From Mimachlamys varia (taxonomy: Eukaryota > Mollusca > Bivalvia > Pectinida > Pectinidae): a DNA stretch of 64,000 nucleotides. Below the pieces are notes generated by a model that was not told where the DNA came from, did not search any database, and saw only the letters and a list, made by a program, of their open reading frames with translations. The translations under genes were made by a program, and so were the position numbers. Below, one piece after another: positions 21,700 to 33,514 of this stretch. The stretch covers positions 14,196,757 to 14,260,756 of the forward strand of contig OX392543.1 in NCBI GenBank assembly GCA_947623455.1, given 5' to 3'. The first letter of the stretch is position 1. Each line of letters begins with the position of its first letter.

Positions 21700-22905
21700 C
21701 ATAGGTCGGTATCGGGAAAATAACTACTGCCACAAAACAAAGAGCACCACATTTCAAAGCAATTATGGTTACCTTACTGAAAGCTTTATCGGAATCCTGG
21801 AATGAGAACATTATTAGAAATGTGTCAATATAGCCAGCTTCCTTAAATGATATAAAGATGTTTCTGAAAATAATGATATAGAGAACATAAAATCACAATG
21901 CTTCATACGTGATATTAATTGATATGATCTGAAAGTACAAGCTCGTATAGTGCAAACATTGAATGCATTTATCAGCAGACCAACATCAATCTAAATGACT
22001 TTATACTCGGGCAATATTGGTGCTCACGACAATTCTAAGTATGCTATCCTTTGAAATAAATAATTTGTTATTACAACCAATTTTAGGTAGATAGCTAAAA
22101 TAAATGAAATCCCATTTTGAAAGTTACCTACATTTACTATACGTCTTTCAAAAGTAATCGACAAATGACATTGAGATAACGGACCGAACATCGGAAACAA
22201 GTATCAGGTTCAATACGTTGTAAAATGCCACAAACACCAAACGTTATCAAAAAGTATGGTAATTGTTCAATGGAAAACAAAAAAGTCGTAAACGGACAAA
22301 ATAATTGATGCTTTGCTTTCTGTAGATTGACAATTGCCCAACACTTAACAGAAACATCTGCTTTTGAAGTTGCAAACACTACGTAATATGGACTATTCTA
22401 ATCGCCAGCACATGGATACATGAGAAAAACTCATAACCGATTTTTTTTCTAAATCTGTCCTTTTTTCAATGTTCGTACCGGGTGGCGCAATGGTCCGGAT
22501 AAAGCATTCAACACAAAGTGTGTAGCATACGAAGAACAAATTGTCATGAACAAATGATTTTAAAATTGTGAAATGTAAAGCAAAATAAGTTTTAGTGAAA
22601 ATATACATATTGAGAATCCAATGATGATAATAATATTTTGAAAATAGTTTTGGTCAGTGTTATACCACTCAATTTTAGAACGTGCTTCCTATGCTAAATG
22701 TGTTTCAACGACAAAATCCTAAATTTAAATTTGATGATTACTGTTACTATATATTGTAGATTTATAATAATAAATACATACGGCAAACACTGCAACTCAC
22801 GTGATTTTCATTTTTACTTTATTAAACTGGTTTCAATTATACACATTAAGAATCAGTTTTAACATTATCTTCTTTTTTCCTTTATGAATTCAATTTTATT
22901 TACAG
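21700..22905 (+). other. Last part of intron 1 of synthetase copy 2, acceptor at 22904-22905
   Basis: Blocks are shared with the intron of copy 3: CTTTGAAATAAATAAT at 22050 and 29713, AATGTGTTTCAACGA at 22698 and 29828, and TAGATTTATAATAAT at 22757 and 29887. So the duplication included the intron. It ends with ATTTACAG at 22905. Small minus-strand frames here are not supported. Confidence 0.6.
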
Positions 22906-22935
22906 TGAGTAAAACAACAAGGAAGAAACTCTAAA

Positions 22936-24573
22936 ATGGCGGACCTAAGCTACATGTCAAGTCCGAGCACTGCCAAGATTCGGTACCTGTCGATACCAGA
23001 CGCGTTAAAAGAAAATACAAATGAGACTCCTAAAAAGGAAATATGCGTTCAGAGATTTGAGGGCGGCGGTAGGAGGTCACTGACGTATGCTGAACTGCTG
23101 AACAAGGCCACGTACATCGCTAAATATCTTACGGCCAGAGGTATAGTACCAGGAGACTGTGTGGCTATTATTGGTCCAAACTCTATCGAGTGGATAATCG
23201 GGCAGTTCGCTATCTTACTAACAAGAGCAGTTGCTCTAATGGCCTATACGACATCAGAATCGTTCGCCGAAACGAGGCAGTTACTGAAATCCACACAATG
23301 TAAGGCTGTATTGATGGATCCAGGATCGGACAAAAAGTACATGTCAGATATGGAAATGTTTCTCAATCGTGAGGAATCGCCAAAAGGTAAACCAATAGTT
23401 CTGTTGATACAGAAATCAGCTCTGACTTATCTTCCTTCTATCAATGACATTGTACTGACAGAAGAAGAAGAGGCAGTTTTACTACCAAGATTACAACCAG
23501 AGAGTACAGCGTTAATTTTTACAACTTCCGGTTCCACTGGAGTTCCAAAGATGGTCTAGAAGACACATTTGGAAACAGTGAATGCTTCTTATAACGCTTT
23601 TGTTGGAACAAGCGGAGATAGGCCATACGGTACCTGCTACAATGACCGACCATTTTCCTGGTCAGGAGGAACTCCAATTCCCAGCATCTTGAATGGAAAT
23701 AAACGTGTGTTTGTTGATACCACAATAGGCATGAAAAAAGACAACATCATGCTTATATGGGATGTCATCATGGCTGAGAAATGCACAAACGCCTATCTAC
23801 TCCCTTATGCATTATTCGATCTCATTGCAAATCTCGACGCCGTTTTAAGAAACGGCTATCTTCTCTACGCTATTGCTTAAGGAGGGCAGTACATCAGCAG
23901 TTATCTCGCTGGGATTTGTGGTAAATGTACAGAGAAGTTCTTCGTGAATTACGGAACCACTGAGGTGGGAGCAGTTGGTTGTACAGAACTAACACCGAAT
24001 ACAGAAGGACACATAGCGTCGCTATTACCAGGATATGAAGTCAAGGTGGTCGGGGACAATGATGAAACACTGAAGCGTGGAAAACTTGGGGAAATCCTAG
24101 TGAGATCTCCGTGGATGATGAAGTCATATCGAAACTCTCCTGTGCTGAATGAAGCATCATTTTCTGACGGAGGCTGATTTCGAACCGGAGGCATCGGACA
24201 GATTACCACTGACGACAAGCTGTTCGTAAAAGGGAGATCTAAAGACGTTATAAAGCGTGGAGACTTGAAGGTGTTGCCGAGCGACGTAGAAGCAGCGATG
24301 TCTGAATTCCAAGAAGTTAGGGAAGTCGTAGTGATCTCGATACCGGACACCCGGCTCTTAGAGGAAGTGTGCGCCTGTTATATACTGGAGGATAGCGTGA
24401 ATATATCAAAAGATGAACTAAATCAGAAATGTAGAGCTGTTCTCGGGGATAATGTGTTGGGCCGTACACCTTCCTATTTTCTCCGGTACGATGAGTTTCC
24501 AAGACTAGGAAATGGTAAGACGAACAGGACTCTTGTTAAAAGACAAGCCCTGGAAAGGTTGGAAATTGATTAG
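22936..24573 (+). pseudogene. Synthetase-like copy 2, disabled by three in-frame nonsense codons
   Basis: The 546-codon frame is collinear with copies 1 and 3 from ATG to stop without any frameshift, but it has TAG at 23557 (codon 208, where the others have Glu just after the phosphate loop), TAA at 23878 (codon 315) and TGA at 24175 (codon 414, replacing the Trp of GWFRTGD). Beyond the stops, RTGD is now RTGG, losing the ribose-binding Asp, and the hinge-region KRGG is KRGD. The loop TTSGSTGVPK and YGTTE remain. Leader exon and splice sites survive, so it could still be transcribed. A 207-residue N-terminal fragment would have no activity. Confidence 0.93.
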
Positions 24574-25760
24574 ACGCAAAGGCAGCTCGCACTTGAACTT
24601 GAACTCTTACTTTGAACAAACAATGTATTCACTATTTCTATTCCGTTTCGCATATGTTGTTGTTCTATTAACCTTCGCTGTATTGAAATTTTGTATTGCT
24701 ATTGCATCACTAAATCACTTTTATGGACAACTTTTCAGAGGCACTTACAGTACATATGTTTCGAAATATGGAGTTGATTAGGAGTATGATCAAGTTCTAT
24801 GCTCGTCATTTCAGTCTCATTGAAAACCGTTATGTGACCACGAGATTCTTTCAATGTAATTCAAAGGGTCGAACCAATCTTCTTGTCTCACCAACAAGAT
24901 GGCGCACACGGAGCCTTCAGTTTTGCCATGACATATTCTAGGGCCGTAGAGTGAGTATGCGATTGAAACTCTTGGATATCGAGGATGACCATCTTTCTGC
25001 AGCACCATTGTTTGCTTAATTACCAAGTAGGATTATTGTGTTGTTGCATCAGTTTTCAATTTTGTCCTTGAACTTTCTGATTTCTATAGGTGGACATAAA
25101 TGTTCGAATTTGTCATCGCAAAGTTAACTATGTTGTATTGTATGGCCTCTATTGTTGACACTGATAAATGTGTCATGATTTACTAGCACTGGTTAATTAA
25201 CGTTACACAAAAAAGCTACGCAAAAATCTACCTTAAATCAATTATCTCATTAACATTCGATTGCATAATTTTAATTCAATTGAAATTTTCCTACCTTTTA
25301 AACAATGCCGCATGTACAGAAAAAAAGGTTTTTGCGACTTAAAGAGATATTACATTGATTTTTACATTGATTCGACTTCAAACGTACTTACTGGAGGGAA
25401 ACTTTCATTAACAGGTAGATGATTACTTTGTGCATATAAACATATTTTTATTTGTATTTATTTTAAAATGCCATCGACCAATAGTCATTGACAGAGCGGA
25501 TCGAACATAAACGATCAATCGGTTGAAATAAGAAACACGTTTCTTGTAGCATGCGTTGTTAAAATGCTATACCCAACAAACGATAAGCGTGACGATTTCA
25601 ATTTTCTAATGGTTAACTTTCCATTTCTGGATAGTAACCTCTCCAACAAACGTTGTTTACATGTCGAGGTCGATTCGTTATTCTAGCACTCTAAATATCG
25701 AAATGTTCGTGATCGATGTCAACTGCTGACAAACAAACTTACAGCACTGGAATTGAGAAA
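24574..25760. other. 3' flank of copy 2; no gene recognised
   Basis: The open frames at 24512-24781 and 24723-24941 start inside or just after the pseudogene and have no motif. The stretch 25490-25620 (GAGCGGATCGAACAT, CCCAACAAACGATAA) faintly resembles 22170-22260 upstream of the pseudogene, which may be another trace of duplication. Confidence 0.4.
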
Positions 25761-25761
25761 T

Positions 25762-25862
25762 AATTTGTATCTTTATGTGATATAAAGATGAACGTTTTTG
25801 GTATGCATATTAGTGTGCTTACTTGTCGTGGTTGGCAATGATGACTCGATTATCATTAAGTA
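25762..25862 (+). repeat. R2 repeat, 5' part only
   Basis: TTTGTATCTTTATGTGATATAA, cut to about the first 100 bp of R2 (GAACGTTTTTGGTATGCATA, GTGTGCTTACTTG, CAATGATGACTCG), then breaks off. Confidence 0.5.
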
Positions 25863-25993
25863 CAATTGTATGTATAATGAATAATACAATGGACAACTTC
25901 TTCGACCAAAAGTGCCCCCTAGGACATTTTAAGAAACAACATTTACCTGATTTTGCGCATCTCAGTAAACTCATAACAACCCTGAAATAATAG

Positions 25994-27058
25994 AACAAGA
26001 GGCCCAGAGGGCCTGTATCGCTCACCTGGTTTTATGTGATATGAAACAAGAATGACTCATAAGTGTATGTGTGGCCCTTCTTGTTATGTCAATATATCAT
26101 AAGCATTTTTTATGGCTACATGTACATTGCTTTTGTTGTAATTCTAAAAATGTTAGGTTTTTTGGCTAATAGGGCATTAATCCATGAAATGCGTTCAGTG
26201 CAGCATCAATATAGCCAAATAGACACTTTTGGCCCCGCCCCTCAGGCCCCTGGGGGTCAGCCCCATCATTTGTATAAATTTGAATCCCAGCCACCTAGGG
26301 TTGCTACCACTGAAATATAAATGCCATACATTACTTAGTCCCAGAGAAGAAGTCATTAATATCAATATTGCCAAATAGACACTTTTGGCCCCGCCCCTCA
26401 GGCCCCTGGGGGGTAAGCCCCATCATTTGTATAAATTTGAATCCCAGCCACCTAGGGATGCTACCACTGAAATATAAATGCCATACATTGCTTAGTTCCA
26501 GAGAAGAAGTCATTAATATCAATATTGCCAAATAGACACCTTTGGCCCCGCCCCTCAGGCCCCTAAGGGTTCAGCCCCATCATTTGTATAATTTGAATCC
26601 CAGCCACCTAGGGATGCTACCACTGAAATATAAATGCCATACATAGCTTAATTCCAGAGAAGAAGTCGTTAATATCAATATTGCCAAATAGACACTTTTG
26701 GCCCCACCCCTCAGGCCACTGGGGGGCCAGCCCCATCATTTGTATAAATTTGAATCCCAGCCACCTAGGGATGCTACCACTGAAATATATATGCCATACA
26801 TTGCTCAGTTCCAGAGAAGAAGTCATTTATATCAATATTGCCAAATGGACCCCTTTTGGCCCCGCCCCTCAGGTCCCTTGGGGGTCAGACCAATCATTTG
26901 TATAAATTTAAATCCCAGCCACACAGGGATGCTTCCTACCAAATTAAGTTAAATTATGATCAGTGGTTATGAAGAAGAAGTCAATTGTTGACGGACGGAC
27001 GGACGACGGACGACGGACGCCACCGTATGGCATACCTTTGGACCAGGTGAGCTAAAAA
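25994..27058 (+). mobile_element. Bivalve-type interspersed element with five ~157-bp internal repeats
   Basis: It starts AAGAGGCCCAGAGGGCCTG with GTATCGCTCACCTGG and ends GGACCAGGTGAGCTAAAAAT, so the termini carry inverted CTCACCTGG/CCAGGTGAG words. The body is about five tandem units, each with CCAAATAGACACTTTTGGCC, CCGCCCCTCAGG, ATTTGTATAAATTTGAATCC and AGAGAAGAAGTC, beginning near 26204, 26364, 26521, 26677 and 26831. A short GGACGGACGACGG run precedes the right end. The frames crossing it are repeat read-through. A homologous element is at 43651-44717. Confidence 0.8.
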
Positions 27059-27059
27059 T

Positions 27060-28255
27060 GAGATTGTTGGTATTTATGTAAATAACAACATGAATCGTAT
27101 GACTGTTATATATATAGTTGATCGTATGTAGTATTAAGCTATTTGTGTATGTATAAAAAAGCATTGTATGTATAATCTAATGCTTATATTTACATTTCCA
27201 CTTTTAACCATACCCGATAAAATAATCCAGAAATACCAATGTATTATTAATTATGTCACACTTTTAAAAAATAACTTTCTGATTCGACAACTTCCATGAA
27301 GTCCATTCCTATAGTTTTATCATTAGCCGTCATCCCATCATTGATTATAGCTATAACACATGTATGTAGGTGCCCGGTGTGACTGTGTACTAGTTTATAG
27401 TTGGCGACATTGGCTTATTGCTTGATTTGTTTTAAAACTGAATAATGTAATCGTTATTAAAAGATGTTATTCGTTTACTTGGCATTCTTCACGCCTTGAA
27501 ATATCTTTGTAATAAAGATACGCTTATACATTAGGTGTTGCAATTCAAATTTTGTCAAAATATACTGCCAAGAACTAGAAACACTTTGAAAGAAAAGTTG
27601 ACAAACGACGGATACCACATCATATGTAACAATAGGTTATATCTATACATACGCTGGTGTGGTTTTTGTAGCACATACATCTTTGAATTTATTATTTTAT
27701 CCAATAAATGCCCGTGTAACAGTTTTGCCATGGTAACTAGTAACACGCAATTGTTTTTTTATTGGCTGTTAGTGTCAATTGTTCTTATTGTGAGGCATTG
27801 GCTGCCACACAAAATGGCTGCGTTTTCCATATCAATGATGTTTGAAAATTTACGTTTTTCATGAATATAAAACACAGCTTTTGATAAAATGATAAAAATG
27901 ATCTTACATGAGTTTATTTCATATAAGATTGATGACACTTGTCTAAACTTGCCAGAGGCTTACACAATTTTTAATTTAGTTAGATATATATAACAATATA
28001 CTTTATTGTTGAAACAAACGGATTGTGTAACAGGCATAGCCTATATCAGCCCTCTCCGCGACTTCCTTTTATTCATATATTTCAATAATAGAAAATGAGC
28101 ATACGTATATTATCCATTCATATTTACAATAATTCGAAAATGTATTTGTATAATTTCATGTAGACATGTAGACATCCAAAACATGTTCACAACAGACACT
28201 CGTACGACACCCCTTTTTTAACATTCACAGACTCCACATATATATAGTTACGACC
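27060..28255. other. Intergenic AT-rich sequence, no gene seen
   Basis: The frame at 27535-27864 (+, 109 codons) has no recognisable domain, and a minus-strand frame overlaps it. Nothing else stands out. Confidence 0.4.
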
Positions 28256-28261
28256 AGTATA

Positions 28262-28600
28262 AGGTGACGTAACACACACATGTGCTGCACCTTTTAAATT
28301 TAGTAATAGATACAGCATGCCGAAAAAAAAATTAAACTGCACCATACAGCTGTTTCGTCCACCTAAGACTCTTCAGTGATGCTATGGGTCAAAGGGTGGG
28401 AATCCAAAATTTCTAAACTAATTTAGAAGCAGAAGGGTCAGATGCGTATGCGTAAAACCCCTTTAATTTATGTATTTAGGAGTAAAAGTAAACTAGTTCT
28501 GTATAATTTCAAATCGTGTACTACGAAAATGTGTATAAAATTATGTACCGTGCCACTACTCAAATGAGATTAACTGTGGCTATAGAGGCTCAGTAATGGA
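28262..28600 (-). repeat. Interspersed repeat family R1, near full length
   Basis: Reads collinearly with 18306-18640 in the same orientation: AGGTGACGTAACACACACAT, GTGCTGCACC, CAGCTGTTTCGTCC, AGTGATGCTATGGGTC, CCCCTTTAATTTATG, CCGTGCCACTACTC. It lies just upstream of the copy 3 promoter region. Confidence 0.72.
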
Positions 28601-29051
28601 TTATCCAAATAGCCACTCAGGATGAAACAACCTAACATAATAGAAGACACATGTACCGTAGCCGAGAGAGATTAGATACCCTCTACATTGGAAGTACAAG
28701 ATATTAAATTGCCAAACGATTGAATAGGTCACTCGCCCAAAGCCTCGTGACATATTAAATAACTGAACTCGTATGATACATTCTATATTAAGTTGACACT
28801 TATGTACGACCTTTATATTTCATTAGCCTTATAATATCGGTGTGCAATATAAGCAATATTGCACACGCACAATTTCTATGCAAATAAATCTTGTTCCTGT
28901 GTGAACATCTTTTTTGTTCTGTGACGTAATAATATAAATGTTGTCACATTGGTATTCATGAGGTCACGCTGTTGTCTCAGTCGTGAAAAACTAATACTTC
29001 CGTTATAAAGGAGAGACTAATTGAAAAGCATACAGTGTATGTTACCATGTT

Positions 29052-29180
29052 TGTTAACCTACGTTATAAATAACATCTTACACCCGTGTTCATTTAAAAC
29101 TGAATTTATTAAACTCGTTTTGAGTTCAATAAATTTAATATTGCATGAACACGAGTGTAAGATAATACGTATAGGTAACA
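29052..29180. repeat. Foldback element upstream of synthetase copy 3
   Basis: TGTTAACCTACGTTAT and CATCTTACACCCGTGTTCAT return as ATGAACACGAGTGTAAGATA and ACGTATAGGTAACA. Arms are about 50-60 bp with a partly self-complementary centre. The frame 29021-29239 is read-through of this palindrome. Confidence 0.7.
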
Positions 29181-29280
29181 GAATGCTAATTGTTATCCAC
29201 AAACATGCTCGCTGGTGTTATATACTAAATAAACACTAACAATGAAATGTTACAACACACGTGAGGAGGCATTCTGTCTT

Positions 29281-29288
29281 TATATAAA
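29281..29288 (+). promoter_or_regulatory. Possible TATA box for synthetase copy 3
   Basis: TATATAAA lies about 230 bp before the conserved leader-exon donor at 29511, a distance suited to a short first exon beginning near 29310. No equivalent was located with confidence for copies 1 and 2, so this remains tentative. Confidence 0.3.
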
Positions 29289-29309
29289 TACGTAGACAGA
29301 TGCACAACT

Positions 29310-29511
29310 AAACACAGCCATGTATGCCTGTGTCCGACGTGGACTACCCCCTGCTGATTATCTATGCATCTAACCGTAAACATGACATTACTTATGCATG
29401 TATCATATTTACTATCACAAATGTCTGTACGGCTATAAAACAGTATATGTCAGCTTGGATTAGGATCAACGCTTTCTCTTTACCGGCAGAGATAGACGTC
29501 ACTGCCAGCAG
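29310..29511 (+). other. Leader (5' UTR) exon of synthetase copy 3; left edge uncertain
   Basis: It ends AGATAGACGTCACTGCCAGCAG at the donor GTAAGTAGGCAATATACTG (29511/29512), aligned with copies 1 and 2. Exon 2 begins at 30056 and the start codon follows 28 bp later. The open frame at 29324-29515 does not join the synthetase frame. Confidence 0.5.
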
Positions 29512-30083
29512 GTAAGTAGGCAATATACTGAATTTTGTTTGAAACACTTCGATATTTTCACCAAGTGTATTTGAATATAATTCTTACTAGAAGAAGCTGC
29601 TGAAACACTAAAGACCACAATCAGAGAACTCTTTTCGTACCATGTCTTTTAACAGGAGACCAACAATCTAAATAACAAGTAATATTGGTGCATACGGAAA
29701 GTATCATTTTCTTTGAAATAAATAATAGGTCATTACGAAGAATTTTAAGTAGATACAGTGTGGATGAAATACCTTTGCAGAATCTTATAACGACAAAATT
29801 TTGAAAAAAATATATGTTCGATGCAAAATGTGTTTCAACGAAAAAAAACCTAAACTTAGACTGCATAATAACAGTTACTGTAAACTATAGATTTATAATA
29901 ATGACTACAATATGGTAAACACTACAACTCATGTGATTTTTATTTCCAAAATATTAAAAAAGAGTCAATTATACGCATTCAAGAATCTGTACATTTTGAA
30001 TATTCTCTTTGTTTCTTTTTCTCTTTTTCATTTATTAATTCAATTTTAATTACAGTGGGTAACAAACAGAGATATTTTCTACA

Positions 30084-31745
30084 ATGGCGGACCTGAGCTA
30101 CATGTCATGTCCAAACACCGCTTACATCCGCTACATGTCAATACCAGACGTGTTGAAAGAAAAGATGAATGAGGCTCCTGAAAAGGAAATATGTGTTCAG
30201 AGATTTGCAGGAGGCGGTAGGAGGTCACTGACGTATGCGGAACTGCTGAAAAGGGCCACATGCATCGCTAAATATCTTACTACTAGAGGGATTCAACCAG
30301 GAGACTGTGTTGCAATCATTGGTCCTAATTCGATTGAGTGGATAATCGGTGAGTTTGCTATTTTTCTAACCGGAGCAATTTCTCTCCAAGTTTACAAAAC
30401 CTCAGAATCGTTCGCCGAGACGATGAAATTACTGAAGTCCACACAAAGTAAGGCTGTATTGCTGGATCCCGGATCGGACGAAAAGTACATATCAGATATG
30501 GAAACCTTTTTCTATACTGAGGAATTTCCACAAGGTAAACCAATAGTTATGTTGCTACAGAAATCAGCTCTGTCGTCTCTTCCCACGATCGCTGACGTTA
30601 TTCGGACAGTTGAAGAGGAGTTACACCCAATTTCATTACCAAGAATAAAACCAGAGAGTAGCGCACTGGTCTTTACGACTTCTGGTTCCACTGGAAAACC
30701 AAAGATGGTCGAGATGACTCATCTGGCGCTGGTGAATGCTTCTTATGTCTCGTTTTTGGGAACTGGAGGAGATAAGTCGACATACGGTACCTGCTATAAC
30801 GACCGACCGTTTACATGGCCTGCTGGAAGTCCGATATTTAATATACTGAATGGCAACAAACGAGTGTTTGTTGATACTGCGATAGGCATTGAGAAAGAAA
30901 ACATCATGGCTATATGGGATATCATCATGGCTGAAAAGTGCACAAACGCGATTTTCCTCCAATACGCACTGGTCGATATTCTTGCAAATATTGACGTTAT
31001 TCTCAAACACGGTTATCAGCTGTATGCCATTGCTACTGGTGGACAGCACATCAGCAGTCATCTGACTGAGATATGTGGTAAATGTACAGAGAAGTTTAAC
31101 ATGGGGTACGGAAGCGCTGAGATCGGAGTAGCTAGTTCTATTGAACTTACCAGGGAAATGGAGGAAGGACACGTTGGATCGTTGTTTCCAGGATATGAAG
31201 TCAAGGTGGTCGGGGACAATAGCGAAACATTGAAACGTGGACAATTGGGGGAAATTCTAGTGAGATCTCCGTGGATGTTGAAGTCCTACCGGAACGCTCC
31301 TCAGCTGAACAAAGCCTCATTTGCTGACGGTGGATGGTTTCGAACCGGAGATATTGGGAGCATTACCATCGACGGTAAGCTGTTTGTAAAAGGGAAATCA
31401 AACGAAGTTATAAAGCGTGGAGGATTGAAGGTTTTGACAAGCGAAGTTGAAGCAGCGATGTCCAAGTTCACAGATGTAAGGGAGGTGGTGGTGATCCCGG
31501 TACCGGACATCCGGCTCTTTGAGGAAGTGTGCGCATGTTTCACACTGAAGGATGATGTGAACACATCAGAAGATGAGCTTGATAAAAGATGTCGAGCTGT
31601 ACTCGGGGACAATGTTTTAGGCAGAACCCCTACCTATTTTATCAGGTTCGATGAGTTTCCGAAACTGAATAATGGTAAGATAGACAAAATCCGTGTCAAA
31701 GAACAAGCCATCGAAAGACTTAAACGTAAAAGCAATTTCTCGTAA
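30084..31745 (+). CDS. Acyl-CoA synthetase-like (AMP-binding/ANL superfamily) protein, tandem copy 3
   Basis: A 553-residue single-exon coding region, close to copy 1 throughout. Motifs: TTSGSTGKPK (phosphate loop, 198-207), GWFRTGDIG, KGKSNEVIKRGG in the hinge region, and NNGKIDK with the candidate catalytic Lys at 532. One unusual site: the adenine/phosphate-binding motif, YGSTE in copy 1, reads YGSAE here (Ala345 for Thr), which in this superfamily could weaken ATP use. The N-terminus MADLSYMSCPN begins at the only sensible ATG after the acceptor at 30055. No targeting signal is seen; it ends SNFS. Function by family: ATP-dependent carboxylate activation, probably CoA ligation; substrate unknown. 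Whether it is as active as copy 1 cannot be told. Confidence 0.92.
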   Translation: MADLSYMSCPNTAYIRYMSIPDVLKEKMNEAPEKEICVQRFAGGGRRSLTYAELLKRATCIAKYLTTRGIQPGDCVAIIGPNSIEWIIGEFAIFLTGAISLQVYKTSESFAETMKLLKSTQSKAVLLDPGSDEKYISDMETFFYTEEFPQGKPIVMLLQKSALSSLPTIADVIRTVEEELHPISLPRIKPESSALVFTTSGSTGKPKMVEMTHLALVNASYVSFLGTGGDKSTYGTCYNDRPFTWPAGSPIFNILNGNKRVFVDTAIGIEKENIMAIWDIIMAEKCTNAIFLQYALVDILANIDVILKHGYQLYAIATGGQHISSHLTEICGKCTEKFNMGYGSAEIGVASSIELTREMEEGHVGSLFPGYEVKVVGDNSETLKRGQLGEILVRSPWMLKSYRNAPQLNKASFADGGWFRTGDIGSITIDGKLFVKGKSNEVIKRGGLKVLTSEVEAAMSKFTDVREVVVIPVPDIRLFEEVCACFTLKDDVNTSEDELDKRCRAVLGDNVLGRTPTYFIRFDEFPKLNNGKIDKIRVKEQAIERLKRKSNFS

Positions 31746-33514
31746 CAATTTGTCTGGGATTTTTGTGAATCTTTTCAGGTCCACTCATATATTTAATTTA
31801 CTATTTTGGGTTAGTCTAGTGGATTCTTGTTTTGGAAGTCGTATTTACAAATGTATGTTACAGATTTGTTCTGTGTATTATGTGCTTTTTCAATACTTAT
31901 ACAACAACTTTCCAAATTATATTTCCATACGTTGATGAAGTGATCACACAAAATGAGGTAAACCTTTTTGTGAAGATTATTATGAAGGATTCATCAGGCG
32001 CACTATGATTTAAAATATGCATTCGAATTGTTTCTCTGTTCCATCAACCTAAAATATCGTAGAAAATTAGCCGCCATTCACATTTTAGGGAAATTTTGGT
32101 TCAGCTATGACATTTCGCCCATTTAGTTCTAGATGCGTTAGATTTAAAACGATTGGAATATTGTGGTAGTCTATGACCTCTTTTTGTGACACTGTGGTAC
32201 ATTTGCTTTGATGTGCTAACGATGGTCAATCTTATCGTTGCAAGTCGATTCAGTTATTATTATCTCTTTGTTTGTGGACACAAAAAACTATGTACCTTTC
32301 GCGTTACATTCCTATCATGTATATTTGATTGCATGCAATTTCTTGAATTGTAATTTTCCTATTGTTCAACCTCAAATGTGTATATTATTTTTTTTCACCA
32401 CGTACTGGAAACAATGGTTGTGCATATTAAGTGGTAATTCTTATTTAGAAGTATCTCCTGATTCGAATGAACTTCTATGTAGTTAAACTGTCATTAAGAC
32501 CTAAATAGTCACTTCATGTCCTTCATTTTAACATATTAAAGAACATATTTGTATAGGTTAATTACAGAATATTATGTGGAATACCATTATCCAGCCATAG
32601 AAGTATTAAGACTTATGATAAAAATGCAATATAGTCGGGACCTCTAGCTAAATGTTTTATTTGAAAACTATTATAGGACTGTTTGCCTTTACGACAACAA
32701 TTCCCGATTGAGTGCTCTCCCTTTATTTGCCATTACATTAATGATAAAGTTTTTAACAATGTGAAATGGTGAATGTTTAAAGCAATGTGTAACGAATACT
32801 TATTTCAGAAAAATGTCACTTAATAGTATAGTTAACTAGTTAATTAAATTATACTCCAGATTTTCAGTTCTAAAAGCAATAAAATAAAAGGAAATAGTTG
32901 TCAAGAAAAAGGTTTTAAAAAACACGGATGAAATTATCAAAGAGAGGGAGTGCCAACTATACAACATATTAATGTTAGTATCTTTAGTCGTAGGTGGAAT
33001 TTATTTAGAGCAAAAACATATGTACACATTTCCGTAGTCAATAAATGTTTTGTTTGTCTTTGATTTTGTTACTTTTTATCTAATTTCGCAACGTTATTAA
33101 TTATTAAGATTAGCAACACAATTAAATCAAATTTTTGATTTTAATAAGGACATTTTGCTTATTGGGCAGTAAATAAAGAAACTGACGAAAACGATGTTTA
33201 CCCTTTTAACCATTATACATTTACAATATTCAAAAATATGTTTTCACAAACATTACACATTACAGAGGTCTTAAGAAATTTTACTTAGCTGACAAAAATA
33301 TATCCATTGGAAGTGTAAGACACTGCAATATTCAAGCCTTTGTCCCATTTTGGTCCTGGTATTCGCGAAAGCCGGAACCGCTGATTGTCAAAATGAGAGC
33401 GTTCTACAAATATCTCATGTGATTCAGGATGCAAACATTCTGAAAGAAAACTATTCTCCGAAACACCCATAAATAAATCTAATTCATTATCAGAATTTTC
33501 AATGAGTGCATCAT
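31746..33514 (+). other. 3' flank of copy 3, including the duplicated flank block
   Basis: 32750-33070 matches 6340-6660 behind copy 1 (ACTCCAGATTTTCAGTTCTA, AGTCAATAAATGTTTTGTTTG). No strong poly(A) signal directly follows the stop; AATAAA-type words occur at about 33041. The open frames here (31693-31935, 32238-32486, 33285-33527) carry no domain. Confidence 0.45.

Noticed and set aside
22478..22530. tRNA or SINE head near GTACCGGGTGGCGCAATGG
   Set aside because: There is an A-box-like word but no B-box at a suitable distance.
22936..24573. Stop codon readthrough or selenocysteine to explain the three stops in copy 2
   Set aside because: All three stop codon types occur, at positions where the paralogues have ordinary residues, and the RTGD Asp is also lost. 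Simple pseudogene decay explains it.
26063..26952. Several open frames across 26063-26952 on both strands
   Set aside because: They repeat with the 157-bp unit and differ only by unit mutations; they are read-through of the interspersed element.
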